A stretch of 64,000 bases of DNA from Streptomyces sp. DG1A-41. GTDB taxonomy: Bacteria; Actinomycetota; Actinomycetes; Streptomycetales; Streptomycetaceae. Positions 17,444 through 28,702 of this stretch are shown one piece after another; within the stretch, counting starts at the first letter, position 1, and each line of letters opens with the position of its first letter. A program made the translations under genes and the position numbers. The DNA lies in the NCBI RefSeq assembly GCF_037055355.1, contig NZ_CP146350.1, forward strand, positions 8,765,001 to 8,829,000, written 5' to 3'. Under the pieces are notes generated by a model, which was given only the letters and a program-made list of their open reading frames with translations, made no database searches and was not told the DNA's origin.

Positions 17444-18985
17444 TCAGTCCGCGCGGCGCATGTCGGCGAGCCGCATCTCGTCGTTGGTGGCCGGGTCGGG
17501 CCGGTAGCGGACCTTGGGGGAGAGGGCCAGCAGGCCGGTCATGTTGGCCAGGACGGCGTCCCGTACGACCTTGTCGTTCTGGTGGGCGAACGCGTCCGCG
17601 AACGCCTGCTGCCGTTTCCCGCCCGAGGCGAGCTCGGCCTGTTCGATGAGCGTGTCGAGCGCGTCGGTGCCGTAGCTGCTCTGGGCGCCCTCGCTGCCGT
17701 AGATCTGCCCCATGGTGAACGCGGCGTCCCCCGCCTGGTTCCCGTGTTGCGCCTGGAGCAGGGTGGGGCCGGTGTCGCCGGCGGGGAAGGGGCGCAGCAG
17801 GTACTCCAGCCAGGCGTTGACGTCGAGCATCTTGATCCTGACCTTCAACCCGGCCTTGATCAGGCCGTCCTGGACGACCTCCATCGCCTCGGCGGCCTTC
17901 GGGTAGATGCCGTTGCGGCCGATGATGGTGAGGGTGGTGTCGGTCCGGACTCCGTCAGCGCGGGCCTCGGCGACGAGTTTCCGGGCGCGTTCCGGGTCGT
18001 ACGGCCACGGCCGGAGGCGCGGGTTGTGGCCGGTGACGCCCCGCGACACGAGCAGCCCGCTGGGCCGGCCGGCGAAGACCGCTGTGACGAGCCCCTCCCG
18101 GTCGATGGCGTAGTTGACGGCCCGCCGGATGCGGATGTCGTCCAGGGGCGGCTTGGTGGCGTCCATCCGCAGGTACGAGACCTCGTTGGTGGCGAACTCG
18201 ACGGCCCGGTCGCCCGCCCCGTCCTCCGGCGCGAGCCCGATCGCCACATCCGCCTCGTCGTTCGTCACCATCGCCGCGCGCACGCTGCCCTCGGCGCGCC
18301 AGACATAGGTGGCCGCGGCGAAGTCGGGGTCCTTGCCCCAGTAGCCGGGGAAGCGCTTGAGCCGCAGATAACGGCCCTGGTTCCACTCGTCGATCCGGTA
18401 GGGCCCCGTACCGACCGGTTCGCGCACGCGGGAGTCGGGGTCGGTGCTCGTCGGCACGATCTCGACGAAGGACAGGCGCAGCGGCAGGATCGGGTCGGGC
18501 TTCGCCGTGGTGACCCGGAGCGTGCTGTCGTCGACGGGCGTGGCGGTGAGCTCGCTGTCGGCGAAGATGTAGCCGTCGACGTTGCAGTCGATTCCCGAGT
18601 CCGTGGCGCGCTTGACGGAGAACGCGGCCGCGGCCGCCGTGAACGGTGAGCCGTCGTGGAAGGTGACGCCCCTGCGGAGGGTGAACGTCCACGAAGTCGC
18701 CGAAGCGCGGGTCCACTTGGTGGCGAGGGCGGGTTCCAGGCGTCCGGTGGACGGTTCGCGCTCGGTGAGCGCCTCCGTGATGTTGGCTCGTGTCACCCGG
18801 CCCGTCGCGGTCAGTGAGGCGTCACAGGGTTCGAGCGTCGGCGGTTCCTCGGGCAGGACGATGCGCAGGGTGTCCGGGCCACCGCCGATGGGGTCGGCAC
18901 CGGCCACCGAGCAGCCGGAGGCGGCGAGCAGGACGGCGAGGGAGGCGACGATCGGACGACTGCGGCATAAGCCTGAACCGGTCAC
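17444..18985 (-). CDS. ABC transporter substrate-binding lipoprotein (SBP_bac_5)
   Basis: A 513-aa family 5 solute-binding protein. Lipobox LAASGC at about residues 20-25 anchors it to the membrane. Family markers: LRIVLPEEPPTLEPCD, TFTLRRGVTFHDGSPFTA, FVEIVPTS, VGTGPYRIDEWNQGRYL, and DDIRIRRAVNYAIDREGLV. Ligands of this family include peptides, nickel complexes and oligosaccharides; the divergent GH30 gene makes an oligosaccharide possible, but nothing in the sequence decides it. The GTG at 18985 follows GGAGG by five bases and was preferred over an ATG nine codons earlier. First gene of the four-component operon. Confidence 0.9.
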   Translation of the reverse strand: MTGSGLCRSRPIVASLAVLLAASGCSVAGADPIGGGPDTLRIVLPEEPPTLEPCDASLTATGRVTRANITEALTEREPSTGRLEPALATKWTRASATSWTFTLRRGVTFHDGSPFTAAAAAFSVKRATDSGIDCNVDGYIFADSELTATPVDDSTLRVTTAKPDPILPLRLSFVEIVPTSTDPDSRVREPVGTGPYRIDEWNQGRYLRLKRFPGYWGKDPDFAAATYVWRAEGSVRAAMVTNDEADVAIGLAPEDGAGDRAVEFATNEVSYLRMDATKPPLDDIRIRRAVNYAIDREGLVTAVFAGRPSGLLVSRGVTGHNPRLRPWPYDPERARKLVAEARADGVRTDTTLTIIGRNGIYPKAAEAMEVVQDGLIKAGLKVRIKMLDVNAWLEYLLRPFPAGDTGPTLLQAQHGNQAGDAAFTMGQIYGSEGAQSSYGTDALDTLIEQAELASGGKRQQAFADAFAHQNDKVVRDAVLANMTGLLALSPKVRYRPDPATNDEMRLADMRRAD

Positions 18986-19079
18986 TGCGCCTCCGCGTTC
19001 ACTCACGTACACAACAGAGAACGTCGTTTAGATATGTGGACGATGGGTGGACGGTCATTATTGGGTCGGCGAGGCGGAG

Positions 19080-19129
19080 CGCGTCAAGGGGTGTGCGCCG
19101 GTTCCCAACTCGTCGCACCCCTTGACGCG
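19080..19129. promoter_or_regulatory. 14-bp inverted repeat between the ABC operon and the GH30 gene
   Basis: CGCGTCAAGGGGTG (19080-19093) and its exact complement CACCCCTTGACGCG (19116-19129) are 22 bp apart, centred about 100 bp from each divergent start. Perfect arms of this length in a shared promoter region suggest an operator or paired half-sites for one regulator acting on both genes; a transcript hairpin is the alternative. Confidence 0.55.
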
Positions 19130-19202
19130 TTGATTGCCGTCCTAAAACATTCGGGAAGCTCGATTGGTTCTGCGCGGTTCTGTTCATTCTCGAAGGGAAT
19201 CC

Positions 19203-22200
19203 ATGTCCAGCAGACATCGCCTCGCTCGTGCACTGGCGGTCAGCGTCCCCCTTGCACTCGGCGCGGGACTCCTGGCCGTGCCGCCTGCCGCTGCCGCCGA
19301 ACCGCCCGGCAGCGCGGTCACGGTACGGATCGACCCGTCCTACCGGCAGCAGGAGTTCGAAGGATGGGGGACGAGCCTCGTCTGGTTCGCCAACATCACC
19401 GGCCGCTACCCGGAACCCATCCGGCAGAAGCTCGCCGACATGCTCTTCGGTGAGGACGGCCTCCGCCTCAACCTCGCGCGCTACAACATCGGCGGCGGCA
19501 ACGCCCCGGACGTCCGCAAGGACTACATGAAGGTCGGCGCGACCATGGACGGCTTCTGGAAGGCCCCCGAGGGCACCACCAGGGAGGACACCGACTGGTG
19601 GAACCCCGACAACCCCGACCACTGGGACTGGTCCGCCGACCCGGGCCAGCGCTGGTGGGTGGACCGTGTCAAGAAGAAGGTGACCCGCTGGGAGGCGTTC
19701 AGCAACTCCCCGCCCTGGTTCCAGACCGTCAGCGGCTACGTCTCGGGCGGCTTCGACGCCAACACCGACCAGATACGGGCCGACCGCGTCGACGACTTCG
19801 CCACCTACCTGGTCAGGGTGACCGAGCAGCTGGAGAAGAAGCACCGCATCAAGTTCGACACCATCGCCCCGCTCAACGAGCCCAACACCAACTACTGGGG
19901 CACCCAGATCGGCCCCGACGGGCAGCCCACCGGAGGCCGCCAGGAGGGCGCGCACGCCGGTCCGGAGCTCCAGCAGAAGGTCGTCCTGGCCCTGCACCGC
20001 GCACTGGAGAAGTCGAGAACCCGCGCGACGGTCTCCGCGATGGACGAGACCAACCCCAGCACCTTCGTGCGCAACTGGAACGCCTACGACAGCTCCGCCC
20101 GCGCCGCCGTCGACCAGCTCAACGTGCACACGTACGGCACCGGCATGCGCACCAGCGCCCGGGACAGCGCCAAGGCCGCGGACAAGCCGTTCTGGATGAG
20201 CGAGGTCGAGGGCACCTGGGGGACCGGCACCGACTTCACCGGCATGGAACCGGGCCTCGGCATCGCCACCCGGGTCGTCGAGGACATCCGGCAACTGGAA
20301 CCGTCCGCCTGGGTGTTGTGGCAGCCCGTCGAGGACTCCATCCCGCAGGCGCAGGCCGGCAAGAACTGGGGCAGCATCCACATCCCGTTCAACTGCACCG
20401 CGAAGGACACCCTGGAGACCTGCCCGATCAAGGCCAACACCAAGTTCCACACCCTGCGCAACTTCACCCACCACATCCGGCCCGGCGACCACTTCGTCAA
20501 GGCCGACGACCCCTCCAGCGTCGCCGCCGTACGCGGGTCCGGCCGCGGGGCGACCGTCGTACACGTCAACAGCGGTACCACTCCGCGCGCCGTCACCCTG
20601 GACCTCTCGCGCTTCAAGCGCGTCACCCCCGGCGCCACCGTCACGCCCGTGGTGACCAGCACCGGCGGAGCGCTCGTGCGCGGCACACCGGTGAAGGTGA
20701 AGGACGACTCGGCCACCGTGACCGTCCCGGCGAAGTCGGTCACCACCCTCCTCGTCGACGGCGTGTCCGGCACCGCCGAGGACGCCGCGCTCGTCCAGCC
20801 CGGTCACGTCTACCGCCTCCAGGGAGCCCAGAGCGGCAAGTTGCTGGCCCCGTCCGCCGACGGCAACGGCGTCGTCGTCCGTACGGCCGACCCGGCTGCC
20901 AAGTCCCAGCTGTGGTCCGTGAAACAGCTGACCCGTGGCGAAGGCAACCGTGAGCGCTACGCCCTCGTGAACGCCGAGACGGGCAGGCGCCTCGCCGTAC
21001 GCGACAACGAGGCCGTTCTCGAAGACGCCGACACCCCGGCCGCGCAGTGGATCATGTCGACCACCGGGGACGGCACCTGGACCTTCGTCAACGCCGCCAC
21101 GGGCCGACTGCTCGACGTCGTCGGACAGTCGACGGCCGACGGCGCCCGCGTGTCGGCCTTCCTCCCCACCTCCAACGCGAACCAGCGCTGGGCCGTGACC
21201 GACGAGACGGTGCTGCGTACCCAGCCCGCCGAGGCGTTCACCGTCCCCGGCCGCGCGCCCGAACTGCCCGGCACCGTGACGCCCGTCTTCCGGGACGGCG
21301 CCCGGGGCGCTCTCCCCGTGCGGTGGACGCTGCCCTCCGAGGCACGCTGGAGCAAGCCCGGAACCGTACGGGTGAAGGGCAGGGCGACCGACGCCCTCGG
21401 ACGGACCGTCCGCGCCGAGGCGGTCGTCACCGTGGACACCATCGCCTCCACCCTCCCGGCCCGCGCCAAGACCTACACCGGCGGACGGCCCGGCCTGCCC
21501 GCCACCGTCACCGGCGTCGGACGGCACGGCGGAACCGCCGGACTCCCGGTCACCTGGGACCCCGCACCCGACGGCGCGTTCGACAAGGCCGGAGTGGTGA
21601 CCCTGCGCGGCACCGCCCACGTCCCCGGCGGTACCGGGGCGGCGGCAACGGTACGCGTCCAGGTCACCGCACCCGGGGAGAAGAACGCCGCGCCCGACGA
21701 GGGCGTGACGGTCGGCGCGACCTACACCGAGAGCGGCTACTCCGCAGAGGGTCTGCGCAACGGCAACACGTCCGAGAAGGCCTGGTCGAACTGGAGGTCC
21801 GGCACCAAGAACCCCTCCGACACCATCACCTTCACCCTGCCCGAGGCGCGCGATCTGACCCGGGTGGTGACCCACTTCCACCGCGACGGCACCAACGTCA
21901 GCTTCGCGGAGTCCCTCAAGGTGCAGGTGCGCGGGGCCGACGGCACCTGGACCGACGCGAGCGACACCGTGCCCGTCGGCACCGAGGGCACACCCGTCGC
22001 CGACGTCCCGCTGCGCGCCTCCGGCCCGGTGACCGGGGTGCGTGTGGTCATGACGGCCCGGCCGGGCGGCTACATCACCCTCGGGGAGATCGAGCTCTTC
22101 GCCAGGACAGCCGGCGCCTCCTCGGACGCCGCCGCCGCGTCGATCGAGGTCGACGGCGTGGCGATCGGCGGCTTCGACCCGGACCGGACCGGCTACCGGG

Positions 22201-22364
22201 TGACGACCGACCGCCCGGACCGGGCGAAGGTCACCGCCACGCCGCGCGACCCGTACGCGAGCGTGACGGTCCGCGAGGAGACATCACGCGTGGCCGTCGT
22301 GACCGTGAGCAGCGAGGACGGCTCGCAGACACGGCAATACCGGATCGAGCTGACCCGCTCCTGA
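19203..22364 (+). CDS. secreted GH30 endo-beta-1,6-galactanase-like enzyme, multidomain
   Basis: A 1053-aa exported protein. Signal peptide 1-32 (cleavage near PAAAA|EPP). GH30 catalytic domain about 35-470: EFEGWGTSLVWFANI, LNLARYNIGGGNAPD, acid/base Glu226 in IAPLNEPNTNYWG, nucleophile Glu334 in WMSEVEGTWG. Then a ricin-type beta-trefoil lectin (about 535-665; YRLQGAQSGKLLAPS, AQWIMST, NANQRWAV), two bacterial Ig-like (Big_4) domains (about 675-830), a F5/8-type discoidin-like CBM (about 835-970, TYTESGYSAEGLRNGNTSEK) and a C-terminal cadherin-like sandwich. The GTSLVWFA and NIGGGN segments fit GH30 subfamily 5, which cuts arabinogalactan beta-1,6-galactan side chains; the exact substrate is inferred. 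ATG 19203 follows AAGGGAATCC. Confidence 0.9.
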   Translation: MSSRHRLARALAVSVPLALGAGLLAVPPAAAAEPPGSAVTVRIDPSYRQQEFEGWGTSLVWFANITGRYPEPIRQKLADMLFGEDGLRLNLARYNIGGGNAPDVRKDYMKVGATMDGFWKAPEGTTREDTDWWNPDNPDHWDWSADPGQRWWVDRVKKKVTRWEAFSNSPPWFQTVSGYVSGGFDANTDQIRADRVDDFATYLVRVTEQLEKKHRIKFDTIAPLNEPNTNYWGTQIGPDGQPTGGRQEGAHAGPELQQKVVLALHRALEKSRTRATVSAMDETNPSTFVRNWNAYDSSARAAVDQLNVHTYGTGMRTSARDSAKAADKPFWMSEVEGTWGTGTDFTGMEPGLGIATRVVEDIRQLEPSAWVLWQPVEDSIPQAQAGKNWGSIHIPFNCTAKDTLETCPIKANTKFHTLRNFTHHIRPGDHFVKADDPSSVAAVRGSGRGATVVHVNSGTTPRAVTLDLSRFKRVTPGATVTPVVTSTGGALVRGTPVKVKDDSATVTVPAKSVTTLLVDGVSGTAEDAALVQPGHVYRLQGAQSGKLLAPSADGNGVVVRTADPAAKSQLWSVKQLTRGEGNRERYALVNAETGRRLAVRDNEAVLEDADTPAAQWIMSTTGDGTWTFVNAATGRLLDVVGQSTADGARVSAFLPTSNANQRWAVTDETVLRTQPAEAFTVPGRAPELPGTVTPVFRDGARGALPVRWTLPSEARWSKPGTVRVKGRATDALGRTVRAEAVVTVDTIASTLPARAKTYTGGRPGLPATVTGVGRHGGTAGLPVTWDPAPDGAFDKAGVVTLRGTAHVPGGTGAAATVRVQVTAPGEKNAAPDEGVTVGATYTESGYSAEGLRNGNTSEKAWSNWRSGTKNPSDTITFTLPEARDLTRVVTHFHRDGTNVSFAESLKVQVRGADGTWTDASDTVPVGTEGTPVADVPLRASGPVTGVRVVMTARPGGYITLGEIELFARTAGASSDAAAASIEVDGVAIGGFDPDRTGYRVTTDRPDRAKVTATPRDPYASVTVREETSRVAVVTVSSEDGSQTRQYRIELTRS

Positions 22365-22373
22365 CGCATGGGA

Positions 22374-22406
22374 ACGCGGGGCGTGCCAGCCGGACACGTC
22401 CCGCGT
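22374..22406. terminator. bidirectional hairpin between GH30 and GAPDH genes
   Basis: ACGCGGGGCGTG pairs with CACGTCCCGCGT (11 of 12) across a 9-base loop, midway between two convergent stops (22364 and 22419). Confidence 0.65.
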
Positions 22407-22418
22407 CGTCCCCAGGGC

Positions 22419-23864
22419 TCAGACCGCCGGAGCCGGGTACGTCGGGTACTCCACCCCGGACACGTGCTGCACGACACGGATGACCTGGCAGGAGTAGCCG
22501 AACTCGTTGTCGTACCAGAGGTAGAGGATGGCGTTGTCGCCCTCGACCTTGGTGGCGCCGGCATCGACGATCGAGGCGTGGCGCGAGCCGATGAAGTCGC
22601 TGGAGACCGCGTCGGGGGCGCTGATGAAGTCGATCTGGCGCTTCAGCGGCGAGGTCAGGGACACCTCGCGCAGGTAGTCGAGAACCTCCTGGCGGGTGGT
22701 TTCCCGCGCGAGCTGGAGGTTGAGGATCGCGATGGAGACGTCCGGCACGGGGACCCGGATGGAGCTGCCGGTGATCTTCGCCTTGAGCTCGGGCAGCGCC
22801 TTGGCGACGGCGGAGGCGGCACCCGTCTCGGTGATGACCATGTTGAGCGGCGCGCTGCGGCCCCGGCGCTCGGACTTGTGGTAGTTGTCCAGCAGGTTCT
22901 GGTCGTTGGTGAACGAGTGGACGGTTTCCACGTGGCCGCGCTGGACCCCGAACTCGTCGTCCATCGCCTTCAGCGGCGGCACGATCGCGTTCGTCGTGCA
23001 GGACGCGCAGGACAGGATCCGCTCGTCCGGCTTGATCGTGTCGTGGTTGACGCCGTGCACGATGTTCGGGACGTCGCCCTTGCCGGGCGCGGTCAGCACG
23101 ACCTTGTCGATGCCCGGGCGCAGGTGCGTGGACAGGCCCTCGCGGTCGCGCCACTTGCCGGTGTTGTCGATGAGGATGGCGTCCTTGATGCCGTACGCCG
23201 TGTAGTCGACCTCGGACGGGTCGTTGGCGTAGATCACCTTGATCGCGTTGCCGTTGGCGACGATCGTGCTGGTCGCCTCGTCGACGGTGATCGTGCCCTG
23301 GAACTGGCCGTGGATGGAGTCGCGGCGCAGCAGCGAGGCGCGCTTGACGATGTCCTGCTCGCCTCCGCCGCGCACGACGATGGCCCGCAGGCGCAGACCG
23401 TTGCCCGAGCCGGCCTTCTCGATGAGCAGCCGGGCCACGAGCCGGCCGATGCGGCCGAACCCGTAGAGGACGACGTCGCGCCCCTCGCGGCGCTCGATCT
23501 TGTTGGCTCCGGTGGCACCGGCGACGGCCTCGGCGGTGAACTCCTCGACCGACAGTCCGCGGTCGTCCTCGCGGTACGTCGCTGCGAGCATGCCGATGTC
23601 GATCTGGGACGGCCCGAGGTCGAGCTCGGCCAGGGTCTTCAGGAACGGCAGCGTCTCGGTGACCGAGAGCTCCGCACCGGCGATCTGCCGGGCGAACCGG
23701 TGGGTCTTGAGGATGCTGACCACCGACTTGTTCACCAGAGAGCGGCTGTGCAGCAGGACCGTCACGTCCCGCTCCCGGTGCAGCTTCCCGATGATCGGGA
23801 TCATCGACTCCGCGATCTCCTCGCGGTTCTTCCAGTTGGTGAACGAGTCGTCGTTGACAGTCAC
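22419..23864 (-). CDS. gap: glyceraldehyde-3-phosphate dehydrogenase, long form
   Basis: A 481-aa enzyme that oxidises glyceraldehyde-3-phosphate to 1,3-bisphosphoglycerate with NAD(P). A roughly 125-residue N-terminal extension (MTVNDDSFTNWKNREEIAES...) precedes the normal GAPDH core: NAD fold VVLYGFGRIGRLVARLL at about 131-147, catalytic Cys289 in SCASCTTNA, ETVHSFTNDQNLLDNYH, and SAPLNMVITETGAASAVAKAL. Most GAPDHs have about 335 residues; this extended type occurs in many actinobacteria beside a standard paralogue and is often a gluconeogenic or stress form. GTG start. Stands alone, without pgk or tpi, as expected for the second paralogue. Confidence 0.93.
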   Translation of the reverse strand: MTVNDDSFTNWKNREEIAESMIPIIGKLHRERDVTVLLHSRSLVNKSVVSILKTHRFARQIAGAELSVTETLPFLKTLAELDLGPSQIDIGMLAATYREDDRGLSVEEFTAEAVAGATGANKIERREGRDVVLYGFGRIGRLVARLLIEKAGSGNGLRLRAIVVRGGGEQDIVKRASLLRRDSIHGQFQGTITVDEATSTIVANGNAIKVIYANDPSEVDYTAYGIKDAILIDNTGKWRDREGLSTHLRPGIDKVVLTAPGKGDVPNIVHGVNHDTIKPDERILSCASCTTNAIVPPLKAMDDEFGVQRGHVETVHSFTNDQNLLDNYHKSERRGRSAPLNMVITETGAASAVAKALPELKAKITGSSIRVPVPDVSIAILNLQLARETTRQEVLDYLREVSLTSPLKRQIDFISAPDAVSSDFIGSRHASIVDAGATKVEGDNAILYLWYDNEFGYSCQVIRVVQHVSGVEYPTYPAPAV

Positions 23865-24031
23865 AGATCCATCTTTCGAGCTAGGCGGCGCTCATATGTT
23901 AAACCGTCGATTTCTGGATCATGAACGGGGTGCCTCCCGGAGCCATCCGCCGCCAAAAGCCCAGTTCCGCGAGCCCGTCACCGGATCGCCTGGGATGATC
24001 GGAACAGAGCCCCCACGCGAAAGGGACGCTC

Positions 24032-24919
24032 ATGGACTTCGACGCTGTGGCCGACGAGTTGTACGCCCTGCGGCCGGAGGAGTTCACCGCCGCCCGCTCA
24101 TCGGCCGTGGCCGCCGCCCGCACGGCCGGCGACCGGGAACTCGCCGAGCGGATCGGCGCGTTGCGCAAACCCAGCCTCGCCGCCTGGGCCAGCAATCTCC
24201 TGGTCCGCAGCCGGCCCGGCGATGTCGAACCCCTGCTCCGCCTGGGCGAAGGTTTGCGGCACGCCCACCGCGCCCTGGACCGCACACAACTGCGCGAACT
24301 GAACCGGCAGCAGCACGCGCTGATCCGCGCCCTGTCCGCTCAGGTCCGGCAGCTCGCCGCGGAGGCCGGCCATCCGATCGGCGAAGGCGTGCAGCGCGAG
24401 GTCGAGACCACCCTGCACGCCGTCCTGGCCGACCCCGAGGCCGCCCAGGCATGGGCGAGCGGCCGGCTGACCAAGCCGCTCAGTGCCGCCGTCGGCTTCC
24501 CGGCCGTCGCCGAGAGCGTCGTCACGGAGAGCGCCGGGACACAGCGCCGCCCCTCCGCCGCGACGGCCCCCTCCCGGCCGGACCGCAAGGCCGACGAGCA
24601 ACGGCGGCGACGGCTGGCCCAGGCCCGGCGGGACGCCGAGGCCGCCGACCGTGAGCTGCGGGCGCTGAAGGACGAGGCGGCGGCCGCCGGCCGGGCCGCA
24701 CAGGAGGCGACACAGCAGGTGGACCGCCTCCAGCGGCGCGTCGGGGAACTCACCGAGGAACTGGCCCGAGCCAGGGAGGAGCACCAACAGGCCCGCTTCG
24801 CCGAGCGGTCGGCCCGGGAACGGGCACGCACGGCCGATCGCCGCGTCCGCGAAGCCGATCGCAACGCCGCGACGGCCGCCGCCCAGCTCGAACGCCTGAC
24901 CTCATCGGACGGTCGTTAG
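24032..24919 (+). CDS. hypothetical coiled-coil protein
   Basis: A 295-aa soluble protein conserved in actinobacteria with no assigned function. N-terminal part (about 1-150) is helical with ELYALRPEEFTAARSSAVAA, LRKPSLAAWASNLLVRS and LRELNRQQHALIRALSAQVR. After a Pro/Ala linker, residues about 185-290 form a long Arg/Glu/Ala coiled coil (RELRALKDEAAAAGRAAQEA, LQRRVGELTEELARAREEHQ). ATG 24032 follows AAAGGGACGCTC. Its stop overlaps the tail of an NRPS fragment on the other strand. Confidence 0.8.
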   Translation: MDFDAVADELYALRPEEFTAARSSAVAAARTAGDRELAERIGALRKPSLAAWASNLLVRSRPGDVEPLLRLGEGLRHAHRALDRTQLRELNRQQHALIRALSAQVRQLAAEAGHPIGEGVQREVETTLHAVLADPEAAQAWASGRLTKPLSAAVGFPAVAESVVTESAGTQRRPSAATAPSRPDRKADEQRRRRLAQARRDAEAADRELRALKDEAAAAGRAAQEATQQVDRLQRRVGELTEELARAREEHQQARFAERSARERARTADRRVREADRNAATAAAQLERLTSSDGR

Positions 24920-25140
24920 GCGGGCCGGTGCTCCTTGGGCGGGCCGGTTCCCGTGGTGATGTACTCCAGCCGTTCGTCCGGGTACGCCAGGTCCAGCGGT
25001 ACGTACGCGCCGCCCGCTGCGACGATCGCGGCCAGGGTCACGACCTGCTCGACGGACCGCTGGACGGCGACGGCGACTCGCCGGCCGGGGCCGACACCGA
25101 CCGCGCGCAAAGCGGGCGGGCCGGTTCTCAGTCGGGCACC
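24916..25140 (-). pseudogene. NRPS adenylation-domain fragment
   Basis: A 65-75 codon stretch reads LRAVGVGPGRRVAVAVQRSV then LAAIVAAGGAYVPLDLAYPD and ERLEYI. This spans adenylation-domain core motifs A1 and A2 in correct order and spacing, then diverges (TTGTGPPKEHRPA) and stops. No A3-A10 motifs, carrier or condensation domain is present within several kb. It is a scrap of a nonribosomal peptide synthetase left by deletion or transfer. The right boundary is approximate. Confidence 0.75.
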
Positions 25141-25164
25141 TGGACCGCACCGGACCGCACGCGG

Positions 25165-25669
25165 ATGCGGTCCCCGGGTGCCGGCGAGGTCGGGGCGGGC
25201 GGCACGTCGGCCCGGGTGAGCGCGGACGCGTGGCCGGAACCGCGCACGGTGCACACCGCCGCCGACGTACGGCTCGCGGACCGCCTCATCAGCTGGTGCG
25301 AACACGAACACGACCTGCCCACCGGCTCCACGGCCCTCGTCCCGCTGCTGGAGGCGGCCCGCGCCCTTCACGACGCCTACGACATCGCCGCCGCGGCCCT
25401 CCGCGTCGCACACGGCGGCGCCCTCACCGCACCCGGCGGCGACGTGGAACGCGCCGTCGGCTACCGCTGGAGCCCGCAGGGCACCGAGACCTTGGCGCTG
25501 CGTTCCCGCGTGCTGCCCGGTGACCGGACTGTGGACGGACATCGCCGCCCCGACGGGCCTGCGCACCTTCGCCGAGCAGAACCGCGCCCTCACCTTCGAG
25601 GGCCGGATGGTCGACGAGGCCATGGCCGAAACGGCACGGGCGGTGCTGGCGCGACACGGCCGCGGCTGA
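25165..25669 (+). pseudogene. hypothetical protein gene with an internal frameshift
   Basis: From ATG 25165 the frame reads well up to about 25522 (LADRLISWCEHEHDLPTG, LVPLLEAARALHDAYDIAAA, GGDVERAVGYRWSPQGTE, TLALRSRVLPGD), then loses coding character. The next frame continues as TDIAAPTGLRTFAEQNRALT and EGRMVDEAMAETARAVLARH to a stop at 25669. Removing one base near 25523 joins them into about 167 residues. I do not recognise the family. It lies next to the NRPS scrap but encodes nothing NRPS-like. Confidence 0.6.
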
Positions 25670-25770
25670 CACCATCCCGCCACCGCGCCGAAGCACGATC
25701 ATCGGTGTTGTGACGGAGCTCACGGTGTCCCAAAAGGCCGCCACACCAAGCCGCACCCGCGCGACACGAA

Positions 25771-25796
25771 AATTGAACCATTCGTTTTCTTGAATC
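25771..25796 (+). promoter_or_regulatory. candidate FurA operator/promoter region of furA-katG
   Basis: An AT-rich island about 30-55 bp upstream of furA holds ATTC-N8-GAAT (25780-25795) and two TTGAA copies 17 bp apart (25773 and 25790). Streptomyces FurA/FurS represses its own furA-katG operon from a site in this position; whether this is the exact box is inferred. Confidence 0.45.
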
Positions 25797-25826
25797 GCTC
25801 GTGTTAGTGCGGATAGGTTGTCCGCC

Positions 25827-26264
25827 ATGACCGCATCCCGGAACCCGACCACCGCCGAGGAGCTGCGCGGTGCCGGCCTGAGAGTGACGGCCGCCCGTGT
25901 CGCACTGCTCGAGGCCGTGCGGGACGGTGACCACCTCGGCGCCGAGGCGATCGCCGCCGAGGTACGCGGCCGCGTCGGCCACATCTCCGTCCAAGCCGTG
26001 TACGAGGGGCTCCACGCACTCACCGCGGCCGGACTCGTGCGCCGCCTCGAACCGCCCGGCAGCCCGGCCCTCTACGAGGGACGGGTCGGCGACAACCACC
26101 ACCACCTCGTGTGCCGGTCCTGCGGGGCCGTCGCCGATGTCGACTGCGCGGTCGGCCACGCCCCCTGCCTGACCGCGTCCGACGACCGCGGCTTCGCCGT
26201 CGACGAGGCCGAGGTCATCTACTGGGGCCTGTGCCCCGACTGTTCCACCGCCCGCAGTTCCTGA
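25827..26264 (+). CDS. furA: Fur-family redox/metal repressor of catalase-peroxidase
   Basis: A 145-aa Fur protein. Winged HTH at about 10-80 (LRGAGLRVTAARVALLEAV, GHISVQAVYEGLHALTAAGL), then the dimerisation/metal domain with DNHHHLVCRSCGAVADVDCA and the C-terminal CPDC pair. Placement directly before katG (50 bp) matches furA-catC/furS-cpeB of Streptomyces, where the protein represses the operon until oxidised. ATG 25827 was chosen over a TTG three codons earlier. Confidence 0.92.
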   Translation: MTASRNPTTAEELRGAGLRVTAARVALLEAVRDGDHLGAEAIAAEVRGRVGHISVQAVYEGLHALTAAGLVRRLEPPGSPALYEGRVGDNHHHLVCRSCGAVADVDCAVGHAPCLTASDDRGFAVDEAEVIYWGLCPDCSTARSS

Positions 26265-26272
26265 GCACGTGA

Positions 26273-28540
<2,268 letters not shown>

Positions 28541-28554
28541 TCGCACCCGCCTGA

Positions 28555-28586
28555 CAGGACGCCCCGGGCCGGCCCGGGGCGTCCTG
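28555..28586 (+). terminator. hairpin terminator of furA-katG
   Basis: A perfect 32-base palindrome (arm CAGGACGCCCCGGGCC) 15 bp past the katG stop, followed by CGTCTTTTCT, so it has the form of an intrinsic terminator. Confidence 0.88.
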
Positions 28587-28702
28587 CGTCTTTTCTGAGG
28601 GATCGTCAAAAACCATTCAAGGTAAGAACATCACTTACCCAACTCTCACCATGAAACGGCAAGGAGCGAGATCGGCCCCGAATCCGGGCGTACGTTCTGG
28701 TC

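Noticed and set aside
18999..21881. Leftward open frame of about 960 codons
   Set aside because: It is antisense to the GH30 enzyme and runs through the divergent promoter; the signal peptide and catalytic motifs are on the other strand.
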